DNA of 17,009 nucleotides from an uncultured Clostridia bacterium (GTDB taxonomy: Bacteria; Bacillota; Clostridia; Christensenellales; Aristaeellaceae), in assembly GCA_946410395.1 (NCBI GenBank), contig CAMKAE010000019.1, forward strand, positions 1 through 17,009, in the 5' to 3' direction. The notes beneath the pieces were generated by a model. It saw nothing but the letters and a program-made list of their open reading frames with translations. It had not been told where the DNA came from and searched no databases. Shown one piece after another: positions 7,278 through 13,413 of this stretch (positions are counted from its first letter, which is position 1; each line of letters starts with the position of its first letter). A program made the position numbers and the translations under genes.

Positions 7278-7979
7278 ATGGCTTATCGCATCGCGATACT
7301 GGATGATGACCCCGTCCTGCTGAAGCAGGTATGTCATCAGGCTGAAATGTGCGCGCATCAGCGTGAAGTTGAGTGCGTCTTTTCGCCGTTTTCGAGTTCG
7401 TATGATGTGGAGCCTTTCTTCTTTGACGCTTATCTTCTGGACATCTCCATGCCGGAGATGGATGGGATCCAGCTGGCAATGCGGATCCGCCGAAGCGGTA
7501 GCATGAGCCCCATTATCTATATATCTGGGATTGAGGCGCGGGTGTTTGAGGCGCTGCGCACCCAACCGCTGCGCTTTATCCGCAAACCACACCTGAAGGA
7601 AGAACTGCCGGAAGCCATGGATGCGCTTTTTGAACAGTTCAAAATATACGGGAGTGATACGCTGATTGTCACAACCAACCGGGCGACCATGAACATACCC
7701 GTCCACAAAATCCTGTACATTGAGAGCTTTGACAAGATGCAGCGCGTCGTGACCGATGAAACGGACTACGATGTCTATTCTTCCATGCAGTTTTTTGAAA
7801 AGGAACTGACGAAAAGAAACTTCTTCCGGATACACAGAGGCTATCTGATCAATATGAGCGCTGTCCTGTACATTCAAAAACAGGAAGCTGCCATGCGAAA
7901 CGGCGCAAAGCTTCCCATCAGCCGGTTCAAGGTGGAAGAAGCGAAAGAGAGACTGAACGCGGAGGTGTTTCGCGCATGA
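7278..7979 (+). CDS. LytTR-family response regulator (AgrA-like)
   Basis: 233 residues. The receiver domain (about 1-120) has the acidic pair LDDDP (8-12), phospho-acceptor D55 in YLLDISMPEMDG, and K103 in RKPH. A LytTR DNA-binding domain follows (about 128-232), with HKILYIESFDKMQRVVT and FFRIHRGYLINMSAV as its typical strands. The family binds paired direct repeats to activate transcription. ATG 7278 is preferred over ATG 7263 because AGGTGA lies 5 nt upstream and receiver homology begins at once (MAYRIAILDD). It overlaps the kinase start by 4 bp (ATGA), so the pair is translationally coupled. The adjacent divergent secreted-glycosidase operon is the most likely target. Confidence 0.93.
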   Translation: MAYRIAILDDDPVLLKQVCHQAEMCAHQREVECVFSPFSSSYDVEPFFFDAYLLDISMPEMDGIQLAMRIRRSGSMSPIIYISGIEARVFEALRTQPLRFIRKPHLKEELPEAMDALFEQFKIYGSDTLIVTTNRATMNIPVHKILYIESFDKMQRVVTDETDYDVYSSMQFFEKELTKRNFFRIHRGYLINMSAVLYIQKQEAAMRNGAKLPISRFKVEEAKERLNAEVFRA

Positions 7980-9235
7980 TGGTAAGGATTGTTGATCTGC
8001 TGACGCTGCTGACACTGTCCGGAACGCTGACAGCGGCCTACAAGCCGCGATATAAGCCACTGCCGACCCTGTGCGGATTGGTGCTGTGCCTCCTGATGGC
8101 GCAAGGTCAGATCCTGCTGGAGGAGAAGATCCAGACCATGCACTTTTTGCTGTATATTCTGTCCTTTGTGATCTGGGGCTTTGCATATGCATACTTCTTC
8201 CTGCAAGGCCTCTTCCGTGAAAAACTCGTGATGGTGATCGTGTATGTCAGCTCGTTCTTTTTCCTGACAGACCTGAGCTTTTTCCTGCGCGGCTTCCTAT
8301 TTCCCGATAACAGCGATGCCGGACAATGGCTGAGAATCATCGGGATCATCTTTTGCGGCATTTTCCTGTACAGGAATGCGATTCATACCACGAGGAAGAT
8401 ACCGAATCGCCTCTGGGCATCCATGATTACCGCCACGGCCCTTGACCTGGCCGTATATTATGCCATGCATCACGAAATGAGAATGGACGCGATGCAGACA
8501 AATGCGATGGTTTCCGCTCTTCTGCTCGTCGCCATGATGGTCACCTTTTTCCTGTGCAGCAGCATGATCCGCTACTATGAGACAGGCATCCGGCAGGTGG
8601 CCATGAATCAGTCCGGAGAGGCGAGCAAAGGGCTGGTTCAGGAAAGCACCCGTCTGAACCAGAAACTGAGAGAATACCGCCACGAGATGAACAATCACAT
8701 CGCAGCGCTGAGCGCTTTGCTTGACAACAATGACGTAGCGGCCGCCAAACAAATGCTGAATGAAATGGAAATGGATCCCGCTGCGAAGGGGACCGGCATA
8801 CAGACAGGCAACCCTGTGGCCAATGCGATTCTCAACCAAAAGTACGCGGAAGCGGCACAAAAAAAGATTGCAATGGAAATCGATGCCAGTCTGGACAGCA
8901 ATCTCCCCATCAAGGATACAGAGCTGGCTTCCCTGCTGTACAACTTACTGAACAACGCGATTGAAGGCAGCCGACAAGTCGCGCATCCGGCCATCAAAGT
9001 ACACATTTATCCGACGCTCGCTTACCTGTGCATCAGCGTGAGCAACAAAGCCGACATGACTGCCCTCTCCAGCAATCCGTCGCTCAATACAACCAAGCAG
9101 GAACCGCATCTGCATGGCTTTGGCTTGTCCGTTGTCCGCGAGATCGCGGACCGCTACAACGGAAGCGCCTCCTTTAAGGTGGACAAAGAGACCGAGTGCT
9201 TTATTGCACAGGTGTCCCTGCTGGTAAACCCGTAA
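7976..9235 (+). CDS. AgrC-like membrane sensor histidine kinase
   Basis: 419 residues. The N-terminal 200 residues hold about six hydrophobic segments (near 31-48, 57-78, 84-104, 119-132, 148-165, 178-196), as in peptide-sensing AgrC/HPK10 kinases. A short coiled segment (about 215-233) leads to YRHEMNNH with phospho-acceptor H236. The GHKL ATPase domain follows: N-box LLYNLLNNAIEGS (321-332) and G-box GFGLSVVREI (381-390). The family senses secreted peptides or other extracellular cues and phosphorylates a LytTR partner, here the gene immediately upstream with a 4-bp overlap. No agrB or agrD homologue is visible nearby, so the ligand must come from elsewhere or is not a cyclic peptide. Confidence 0.92.
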   Translation: MMVRIVDLLTLLTLSGTLTAAYKPRYKPLPTLCGLVLCLLMAQGQILLEEKIQTMHFLLYILSFVIWGFAYAYFFLQGLFREKLVMVIVYVSSFFFLTDLSFFLRGFLFPDNSDAGQWLRIIGIIFCGIFLYRNAIHTTRKIPNRLWASMITATALDLAVYYAMHHEMRMDAMQTNAMVSALLLVAMMVTFFLCSSMIRYYETGIRQVAMNQSGEASKGLVQESTRLNQKLREYRHEMNNHIAALSALLDNNDVAAAKQMLNEMEMDPAAKGTGIQTGNPVANAILNQKYAEAAQKKIAMEIDASLDSNLPIKDTELASLLYNLLNNAIEGSRQVAHPAIKVHIYPTLAYLCISVSNKADMTALSSNPSLNTTKQEPHLHGFGLSVVREIADRYNGSASFKVDKETECFIAQVSLLVNP

Positions 9236-9397
9236 TCGGACTGCATGGTCGGCGGCTTGATCGGGACGTTGTCCAGGATCCGTATCACCGGTTAATCCAT
9301 GATAACGACATCCCACCGGAGTGACATGCCGCAATCTTCATTGACCGTCTCCGCAGCAGTGCTGCGTGCTTCGTTGGCTGCGCTCCCATTGTCGTGA

Positions 9398-9580
9398 CCT
9401 CTGACTCCCGATGAAATAGACAGGACCAATTCATACGGTATCACACCACCCCCACAGCTTTTCAGCGTAAAGGGCAGTCACCCCGGATTGACCACATCGG
9501 TCATGAAGGGTTGACTGCCCTTTTTTTATTGCGCTGAAAACCGGGCACATCTACGGAAAGGAGGCAAGCAGCCCGATCAG
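9398..9580. repeat. Right copy of 182-bp internal direct repeat
   Basis: Matches 3517-3698, identical over 9415-9493, with changes elsewhere including one mismatch in the hairpin stem and a two-base change turning a GCG codon to ACA in the shared frame. It ends close to the start of the element's backbone genes. Confidence 0.85.
9469..9527 (+). terminator. Terminator after the kinase operon
   Basis: AAAGGGCAGTCACCCC (9469-9484) pairs with 9508-9523 (one mismatch), has an inner TGACC/GGTCA stem, and is followed by seven Ts. It should stop transcription from the sensor operon before the backbone genes. Confidence 0.85.
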
Positions 9581-9619
9581 TCACCCTGTTACGACCGACC
9601 AACCGAAAGGAGAACCACC

Positions 9620-9907
9620 ATGACCCAGCTTGAAAACCCCTGGCTCTATCACCTGGAGCGCGATGTGAGCGCCATGTTCCTCGACACAGCACCCTGGGAC
9701 AACCGTGACAAGTGGGAGCTGTACGCCTTTGTGTCCGAGTTCGACCTGATCGAAGACATCATGGAGTACGAGATCGGAGAAGGGGAAGACTCCATCAGCG
9801 CCTATGAGGCTCTGCCGGACAAAGAGGCCGTGCGGCTCATCGAGCGCTACATCGAGAGCACCGGCATGATCGCAGACTTCTGCCATTGGAGGAGGGATAA
9901 CCAATGA
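9620..9907 (+). CDS. Small acidic protein of unknown function
   Basis: 95 residues that I do not recognise as any family. It is strongly acidic, with about 23 Asp/Glu against 8 Lys/Arg, concentrated around FDLIEDIMEYEIGEGEDSI (41-59). There is no signal peptide or membrane segment, and it looks mainly helical. AAAGGAGA lies 6 nt before the ATG. Its stop overlaps an ATG in frame with the next gene (ATGA at 9904), implying coupled expression with the annealing protein. Such acidity, in an element, would be compatible with a DNA mimic or a protein partner of a DNA-binding protein, but nothing in the sequence proves it. Confidence 0.75.
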   Translation: MTQLENPWLYHLERDVSAMFLDTAPWDNRDKWELYAFVSEFDLIEDIMEYEIGEGEDSISAYEALPDKEAVRLIERYIESTGMIADFCHWRRDNQ

Positions 9908-9966
9908 AGATCACAACGCACAACATCAACGTCAACACCAACGACAACGTGAAGGAGGAAAACACC

Positions 9967-10593
9967 ATGAAGAGCGTCTTTGAGACCCTGAACGCCATCA
10001 ACGTCAATGAGCACACCGAGAAGAAGAACGGACTGACCTATCTGTCCTGGGCTTGGGCCTGGGGCGAACTGAAGAAGCGCTATCCCGACTCGAACTTCAT
10101 CGTCTATGAGCGCGGAACGGAGTATGGCCCTGTGAACTACTTCACTGACGGCAAGACCTGCTGGGTGAAGACCGGTGTGTTCGTCAACGGCCTGGAGCAC
10201 CTTGAGATGCTGCCCGTCATGGACTTCAAGAACCGTGCCATTCCGCTGGATCAGGTCACTTCGACCGACGTGAACAAGGCGATTCAGCGCTCTCTGACCA
10301 AGGCGGTTGCCCGGCATGGCCTCGGCTTGTACATCTATGCCGGTGAGGATCTGCCGGAGGAAGACCGCGAGAAGGCCATGAAGCCCGTTGAGACCGAACA
10401 GCCGAAAAGCCGCGTTGACGCTGTCAAAGGCCTCTGCACGTCCATTGGCATCACGATGGCAGCGTTCGGCCAGTTCCGAAATAGCGCGGTACTCGCTGGT
10501 GTGATCCCGGATCGCAAGGTGAACGACCTGAGCAACAACGAGTTCGATATGCTCCTGAACTTCGTCGAGAAGAACGCTGCTCTGCCCGCTTAA
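9967..10593 (+). CDS. DUF1071/Sak-type single-strand annealing protein
   Basis: 208 residues. SVFETLNAINVNEHTEKKNGLTYLSWAWAWGELKKRYPD is the typical start of DUF1071 proteins (Sak/ERF-like phage and element recombinases), followed by YFTDGKTCWVKTGVFVNG and TSTDVNKAIQRSLTKAVARHGLGLYIYAGEDL. The family anneals single-stranded DNA and supports homologous recombination during element replication. The C-terminal part after about residue 140 is divergent. Two in-frame starts are equally well served: ATG 9904 (AGGAGG with 8-nt spacing, overlapping the previous stop) and ATG 9967 (AAGGAGG with 8-nt spacing). I choose 9967 because family homology begins there; the extra 21 residues are a low-complexity Asn/Thr-rich leader. 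Confidence 0.85.
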   Translation: MKSVFETLNAINVNEHTEKKNGLTYLSWAWAWGELKKRYPDSNFIVYERGTEYGPVNYFTDGKTCWVKTGVFVNGLEHLEMLPVMDFKNRAIPLDQVTSTDVNKAIQRSLTKAVARHGLGLYIYAGEDLPEEDREKAMKPVETEQPKSRVDAVKGLCTSIGITMAAFGQFRNSAVLAGVIPDRKVNDLSNNEFDMLLNFVEKNAALPA

Positions 10594-10639
10594 GCGGATT
10601 GAACACAGTTCAACCCGCGTAACCAACCCGTTTCCCATT

Positions 10640-10676
10640 GAGGGAGGCATGGCGATGAACCATGTCTCCCTCTTTT
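10640..10676 (+). terminator. Terminator or attenuator before the HGRS gene
   Basis: GAGGGAG-G-CATGG pairs with CCATG-T-CTCCCTC (10640-10672; the central pair is G-T) and is followed by TTTTT. Thirty bases later comes a ribosome site, so it could end the annealing-protein transcript or attenuate readthrough. Confidence 0.8.
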
Positions 10677-10706
10677 TCTGTCCGACAAAGAGAAAGGAGA
10701 CTCATC

Positions 10707-11072
10707 ATGGCGACTCTCATCAAGGCTTCCCGGATCGATTCCCTCATCTGCTTCACGACGCTCGACAAGGCGCATGGCCGCAGCCGCAAGCTGTTCGTTC
10801 GGGCCGATGCGCTCTGGCATTGGCTGAATGACCTCTGTGATGCGCTGCCCTTCAGCGCCACTGATTACGGCGATGCGCTGCGCTTTGCCCATGGCCCCGA
10901 CGACGTTGTGCTGGCACAGTTCACCACCTGGAACTATACGGATAATGACGGCCACATCGCCGGATTCACCCACCTGGCCGATCTGCCGCACCGCTTCTTC
11001 GCCGATCTGTTCGAGGAAGGCGAAGCCCGCTTTGTCACCTATTCCGCTGTCTCCAATCAGCTCATCGGCTGA
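10707..11072 (+). CDS. Element protein with TT-DK-HGRS motif, short paralogue
   Basis: 121 residues, function unknown. The start ATG 10707 follows AAAGGAG by 8 nt; the frame is open further upstream but through the terminator. Visible core: LICFTTLDKAHGRSRKLFVRADALWHWL (about 13-40), then a region rich in beta-type residues ending DLPHRFFADLFEEGEARFVTYS. The next gene repeats this layout (CTTDKIHGRS), so the two are diverged duplicates. There is no signal peptide, membrane segment or recognised catalytic motif. The final A of its stop is the A of an ATG in frame with the next gene. Confidence 0.8.
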   Translation: MATLIKASRIDSLICFTTLDKAHGRSRKLFVRADALWHWLNDLCDALPFSATDYGDALRFAHGPDDVVLAQFTTWNYTDNDGHIAGFTHLADLPHRFFADLFEEGEARFVTYSAVSNQLIG

Positions 11073-11110
11073 TGGATCATACAACCAACAAGAAGAAGGA
11101 GGAAAAAACT

Positions 11111-11752
11111 ATGTTCAACCTGATTCCCTTTGCCACCGCGATCCTCGTCTCCATGCGCCTCTCCGGCGAGTTCATGATGATCTGTACGACCGATAAGATC
11201 CATGGGCGCTCTCAGCGCTTTCTGACCAACGCTGCCAGACTGCGTGAGTGGCTGCAGCACAATGACGGCAGCACGCTCATCGACAACGACCTGAACAACT
11301 TCATTGCTTTCCATCGCTTCAACGAGGACAAAGTGACGGTGCGCTGCACCTGGCTCACGCTGCACGACAGCCACGGCAACAAGCTGCACGGCTATCAGCA
11401 GACGGTCATCATGCCGCTGGAGAAGCTGCGCCATGCGCTCCTGGGCTTCAATACCAAAGTGCTCTGTGATCCTGACACGATCCCTCAGTGCAAGATCAGC
11501 TTCTCTGAGAGCGCTCAGGAGCTGATCAGGAAGATCTGTCGTGATCCGAAGGGGAAAAGAGCTTTATGCAGGAGTCTCCGCGAAAGCTTCCATTGGCGCG
11601 ATGCGGGCGAAGTGTACCTCGTCGCCGATTGGCACATGGACTTCTATTTCACCACGACCGGCCTTAACGGCGGGCTGTGCCGCCATGAGCGCATCGTGCG
11701 CGGCAAGGATGGCAAGGCCTATACGGCTGTGCAGTACCAGCTTCATACGTGA
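11111..11752 (+). CDS. Element protein with TT-DK-HGRS motif, long paralogue
   Basis: 213 residues, function unknown. The N-terminal half aligns with the preceding gene: MMICTTDKIHGRSQRFLTNAARLREWL (about 22-48), and further on IAFHRFNEDKVTVRCTWLTLHDSHGNKLHGY against LRFAHGPDDVVLAQFTTWNYTDNDGHIAGF. The extra C-terminal 90 residues (SFSESAQELIRKICRDPKGKRALCRSLRE through FYFTTTGLNGGLCRHERIVRGKDGKAYTAVQYQL) have no match I know. ATG 11111 is chosen for AGGAGG 8 nt upstream; ATG 11072 would add 13 Lys/Glu-rich residues that overlap the ribosome site. No membrane or secretion signal. Confidence 0.8.
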   Translation: MFNLIPFATAILVSMRLSGEFMMICTTDKIHGRSQRFLTNAARLREWLQHNDGSTLIDNDLNNFIAFHRFNEDKVTVRCTWLTLHDSHGNKLHGYQQTVIMPLEKLRHALLGFNTKVLCDPDTIPQCKISFSESAQELIRKICRDPKGKRALCRSLRESFHWRDAGEVYLVADWHMDFYFTTTGLNGGLCRHERIVRGKDGKAYTAVQYQLHT

Positions 11753-11762
11753 CCGTCGCGCA

Positions 11763-11814
11763 CAGATCGACGGCAAACTCCTGTAAGGGCATATGGGGGT
11801 CTGTCGTTGATCTG
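11763..11814. other. Inverted repeat between HGRS gene and toxin-antitoxin pair
   Basis: CAGATCGACG (11763-11772) and CGTTGATCTG (11805-11814) are inverted repeats matching at 9 of 10 bases, 32 nt apart. No T-tract follows. Its role is unclear; it may be a weak terminator-like fold or chance. Confidence 0.3.
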
Positions 11815-11824
11815 CAATTTACTC

Positions 11825-11873
11825 TTGCGCGGATCTGAATGGTGTGCTATCATGATGGTAAGAAAATCTTACC
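11825..11873 (+). promoter_or_regulatory. Promoter and palindromic operator of the toxin-antitoxin operon
   Basis: TTGCGC (11825-11830), 17 bp, then extended -10 TGCTATCAT (11845-11853). Just downstream GGTAAGA-AAA-TCTTACC (11857-11873) is a perfect 7-bp palindrome overlapping the expected transcription start and ending just before the AGGAGG. This is the usual place for an antitoxin to bind and repress its own operon. Confidence 0.65.
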
Positions 11874-11887
11874 GAGGAGGCTCCCTT

Positions 11888-12169
11888 ATGACACAGTATA
11901 TGTCCGATATAACGACCGTTTCGTCCAAAGGACAAGTTGTGCTTCCAAAGGCAATTCGGGACACCATGAAAATTGGCGCCGGTGCCAAACTGATGGTTTT
12001 CTGTGACGGCAATAACATTCTGCTCAAGCCGATCCCGCAGCCTGACCTTGGTGAGTTTAGAGCCATGATGGATGCTGCGGCAGATTGGGCAAAGGAAGCC
12101 GGCATCACGGAAGATGACATCGATGACGCGATCCGTACTGTTCGCACACGGAGGCGTGAAGAAGCATGA
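11888..12169 (+). CDS. AbrB/MazE-type antitoxin
   Basis: 93 residues. The swapped-hairpin AbrB/MazE/SpoVT DNA-binding domain lies at about residues 6-50 (TTVSSKGQVVLPKAIRDTMKI, then GAGAKLMVFCDGNNILLKP). The helical, acidic C-terminal part (about 55-93) would wrap the toxin. ATG 11888 follows AGGAGG by 7 nt; the longer frame to 11807 runs through promoter and operator and is rejected. The stop overlaps the toxin ATG by 4 bp. It probably neutralises the PIN toxin and autorepresses via the palindrome at 11857-11873, helping keep the element in the population. Confidence 0.9.
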   Translation: MTQYMSDITTVSSKGQVVLPKAIRDTMKIGAGAKLMVFCDGNNILLKPIPQPDLGEFRAMMDAAADWAKEAGITEDDIDDAIRTVRTRRREEA

Positions 12170-12573
12170 GGATCGTCATTGACACCAACGTCATCGCTTC
12201 CGCCATGTTTTTCGGCGGAAAGCCACGGGCTCTCCTCGAAATGGTGGTCACCAAAGAGCTGGAAGCATACGCATCAGAGGAGATCGTCGTCGAATACAAG
12301 GAGACTGCCGAAGAACTGCAGAGCAGGTATCCCGGCAAATCGCTGCAGCTGCCTCTGGGCATCATCATTGCCGCGATGAAACTGATTGCGCCGGTTTCCC
12401 ATGTTAAGGTGTGCAGAGATCCCGATGACGACAAGTTCATTGCGTGTGCAGTGGATGCGAAGTGCCTCTATATCGTCAGCGGAGACAAAGACCTGTTGGC
12501 CGTCAAGCACTATCAAGACGTACAAATTGTCACAGTCGCCGAGTTTCTTGAGCAGTACGATCGCAGAGCATGA
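12166..12573 (+). CDS. PIN-domain toxin (putative ribonuclease)
   Basis: 135 residues, the normal length for COG1569-type PIN toxins. The acidic metal-binding set is present: D6 in VIDTNVIASA, E43 in VVEYKE, D88 in CRDPDDDKFIACA and D107 in VSGDKDLL. PIN toxins of toxin-antitoxin pairs cleave RNA, often tRNA or rRNA; the target here is unknown. It is translated coupled to the antitoxin (ATGA overlap). All four key residues are intact, so it is probably functional. Confidence 0.9.
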   Translation: MRIVIDTNVIASAMFFGGKPRALLEMVVTKELEAYASEEIVVEYKETAEELQSRYPGKSLQLPLGIIIAAMKLIAPVSHVKVCRDPDDDKFIACAVDAKCLYIVSGDKDLLAVKHYQDVQIVTVAEFLEQYDRRA

Positions 12574-12618
12574 AGCGAAACTCAGTCACATAACGAACCA
12601 CGATATCAGACCCTATTT

Positions 12619-12646
12619 GCCCGACAGTGAAAGCTGCCGGGCTTTT
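12619..12646 (+). terminator. Terminator after the toxin gene
   Basis: GCCCG-A-CAG pairs with CTG-C-CGGGC (12619-12642, one mismatch), followed by TTTT. As at 10640-10676, it leads within 40 bp into AAAGAGAAAGGAG and a new ATG. Confidence 0.75.
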
Positions 12647-12679
12647 CTGTTGCCCAAAAAGAGAAAGGAGTACTCTGAC

Positions 12680-13070
12680 ATGCTCTTAGACGATTATATA
12701 CGACAGTGGCTTGACACCTTCAAGGCTGATTCTGTCAAGAAGTCATCCTACGCCCGGCTGGAATGCTCCTACAAAACAATGCAGTCCAAGCCGATTGCGC
12801 AGATGTGTCTGGCCGACATCACCGCCATGGACATCCAGCGCTATGTCAATGATCTGAACAGCGAGGGTTATTCCATCAGCACCATCAAGAAGCAACTCCG
12901 GATTGTCACGGCGCCGCTCCGACAGGCTGCGGCCATGCATGAGATTCCGACAGATCCGACCGTGGGTATCCCGCCTGCTCGGCCACTCCGACATCCGTGT
13001 CACCATGAACATCTATGTGAATCTGCGCGGCGATGGCTTTGAAGAGCTGTACGCCGCACTGACAACATGA
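12680..13070 (+). pseudogene. Tyrosine integrase, internally deleted and frameshifted
   Basis: From ATG 12680 (AAAGGAG upstream) the frame gives a clear N-terminal core-binding domain of a phage-type integrase: LLDDYIRQWLDTF, SYARLECSYKTM, ITAMDIQRYVNDLNSEGYSISTIKKQL, ending at about residue 97 (DPTVGIP). At about 12972 the +1 frame takes over with LLGHSDIRVTMNIYVNLRGDGFEELYAALTT and TGA 13070, the extreme C-terminus with the late histidine (GHSD) and catalytic tyrosine (NIYV). Everything between, including the catalytic Arg, Lys and HxxR, is missing, so a deletion of non-triplet length joined the two ends. The read-through frame goes on to 13042 with nonsense residues. It is adjacent to the right attachment repeat, as expected for the element's own integrase. 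Confidence 0.88.
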
Positions 13071-13199
13071 ATCCTCCCGCGACGCCCCAAAGCGCCGATC
13101 CGCCCACAACGAACAAAGCCCTGTAAACGCAGTGTTTACAGAGCTTTGTTTTCGAGGTGCCACCCGGATTTGAACCGGGGCATAAAGGTTTTGCAGACC
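13050..13199. repeat. Right 150-bp direct repeat (attR-like, tRNA-Cys)
   Basis: Partner of 3271-3420 (149 of 150 bases identical). It begins in the last codons of the integrase remnant and ends inside the anticodon stem of the intact tRNA-Cys. Confidence 0.87.
13115..13147. terminator. Bidirectional hairpin between integrase and tRNA-Cys
   Basis: AAAGC-C-CTGTAAAC pairs with GTTTACAG-A-GCTTT around a 5-nt loop; GTTTTC follows on the plus strand. It lies just beyond the 3' end of tRNA-Cys on the minus strand and after the integrase on the plus strand, so it could serve both. The same hairpin is at 3336-3368. Confidence 0.65.
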
Positions 13200-13226
13200 T
13201 TTGCCTTACCACTTGGCTATGGCACC
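13155..13226 (-). tRNA. tRNA-Cys (GCA)
   Basis: The full cloverleaf reads on the minus strand: acceptor GGTGCCA/TGGCACC, D arm with AAGTGGTAA, anticodon stem-loop AAAGGT-CTGCAAA-ACCTTT with anticodon GCA, T arm CCGGTTCAAATCCGG, and discriminator U, which is diagnostic for tRNA-Cys. CCA is not encoded. Its 3' half is the target repeated at 3376-3420. Confidence 0.97.
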
Positions 13227-13260
13227 GTGTTCCCGGCGGGGAAACGCGGGGACGTTTCAC

Positions 13261-13289
13261 AGTCTACAACAAAAACCGCCAAAAGTCAA
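13261..13289 (-). promoter_or_regulatory. Promoter of tRNA-Cys
   Basis: On the minus strand TTGACT (plus 13284-13289), 17 bp, TAGACT (plus 13261-13266), about 35 bp upstream of the tRNA 5' end. Confidence 0.75.
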
Positions 13290-13331
13290 CCCGTAAAAAA
13301 CGCGGCTGATCCGTTTTCAAACCAGGTTTTC

Positions 13332-13374
13332 AAAAAGGAGCTGCCCGCCGCGTTTTCCGCGGACGAGCGCTCCT
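13332..13374 (-). terminator. Terminator of the WG-repeat protein gene
   Basis: On the minus strand AGGAGC pairs with GCTCCT, with an inner CCGCGG/CGCGG stem around AAAA, and the hairpin is followed by TTTTTG (plus A-run 13332-13336). It lies 40 bp after the stop. Confidence 0.7.
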
Positions 13375-13413
13375 CTTTGGGTTCATCTGTCGGCCCCTGC
13401 GTGGGGAATAAGG

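Larger units (their letters stand above)
9236..9619. other. Gap after the kinase; no gene seen
   Basis: Positions 9236-9397 show no coding frame I can support; a 7-bp near-palindrome CGCAGCA-G-TGCTGCG is present. I looked here for an agrD-like peptide and found none. The remainder is the right internal repeat and its terminator, then about 40 bp leading to the next ribosome site. Confidence 0.5.
3376..13199. mobile_element. Integrative element in tRNA-Cys, degraded
   Basis: This 9.8-kb stretch is bounded by the duplicated tRNA-Cys 3' half. It carries an integrase remnant directly beside the right copy, a single-strand annealing protein, a toxin-antitoxin pair and a cargo block with a sensor system and secreted glycosidase. 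Integration at a tRNA 3' half with the integrase gene next to one end is standard for tyrosine-recombinase islands. Both repeats include the integrase 3' end, which a simple single insertion would not produce, so tandem accretion or partial duplication is inferred. The integrase is missing its catalytic core, and no relaxase, conjugation or replication gene is seen, so the element is probably immobile now. Confidence 0.7.

Noticed and set aside
7206..8192. 328-codon minus-strand open frame
   Set aside because: Antisense to the response regulator and kinase and would overlap their promoter.
9236..9397. Search for an agrD-like peptide or agrB gene beside the kinase
   Set aside because: No frame with an AgrD-like leader/core/tail or AgrB-like membrane protein is present here or in the cargo block.
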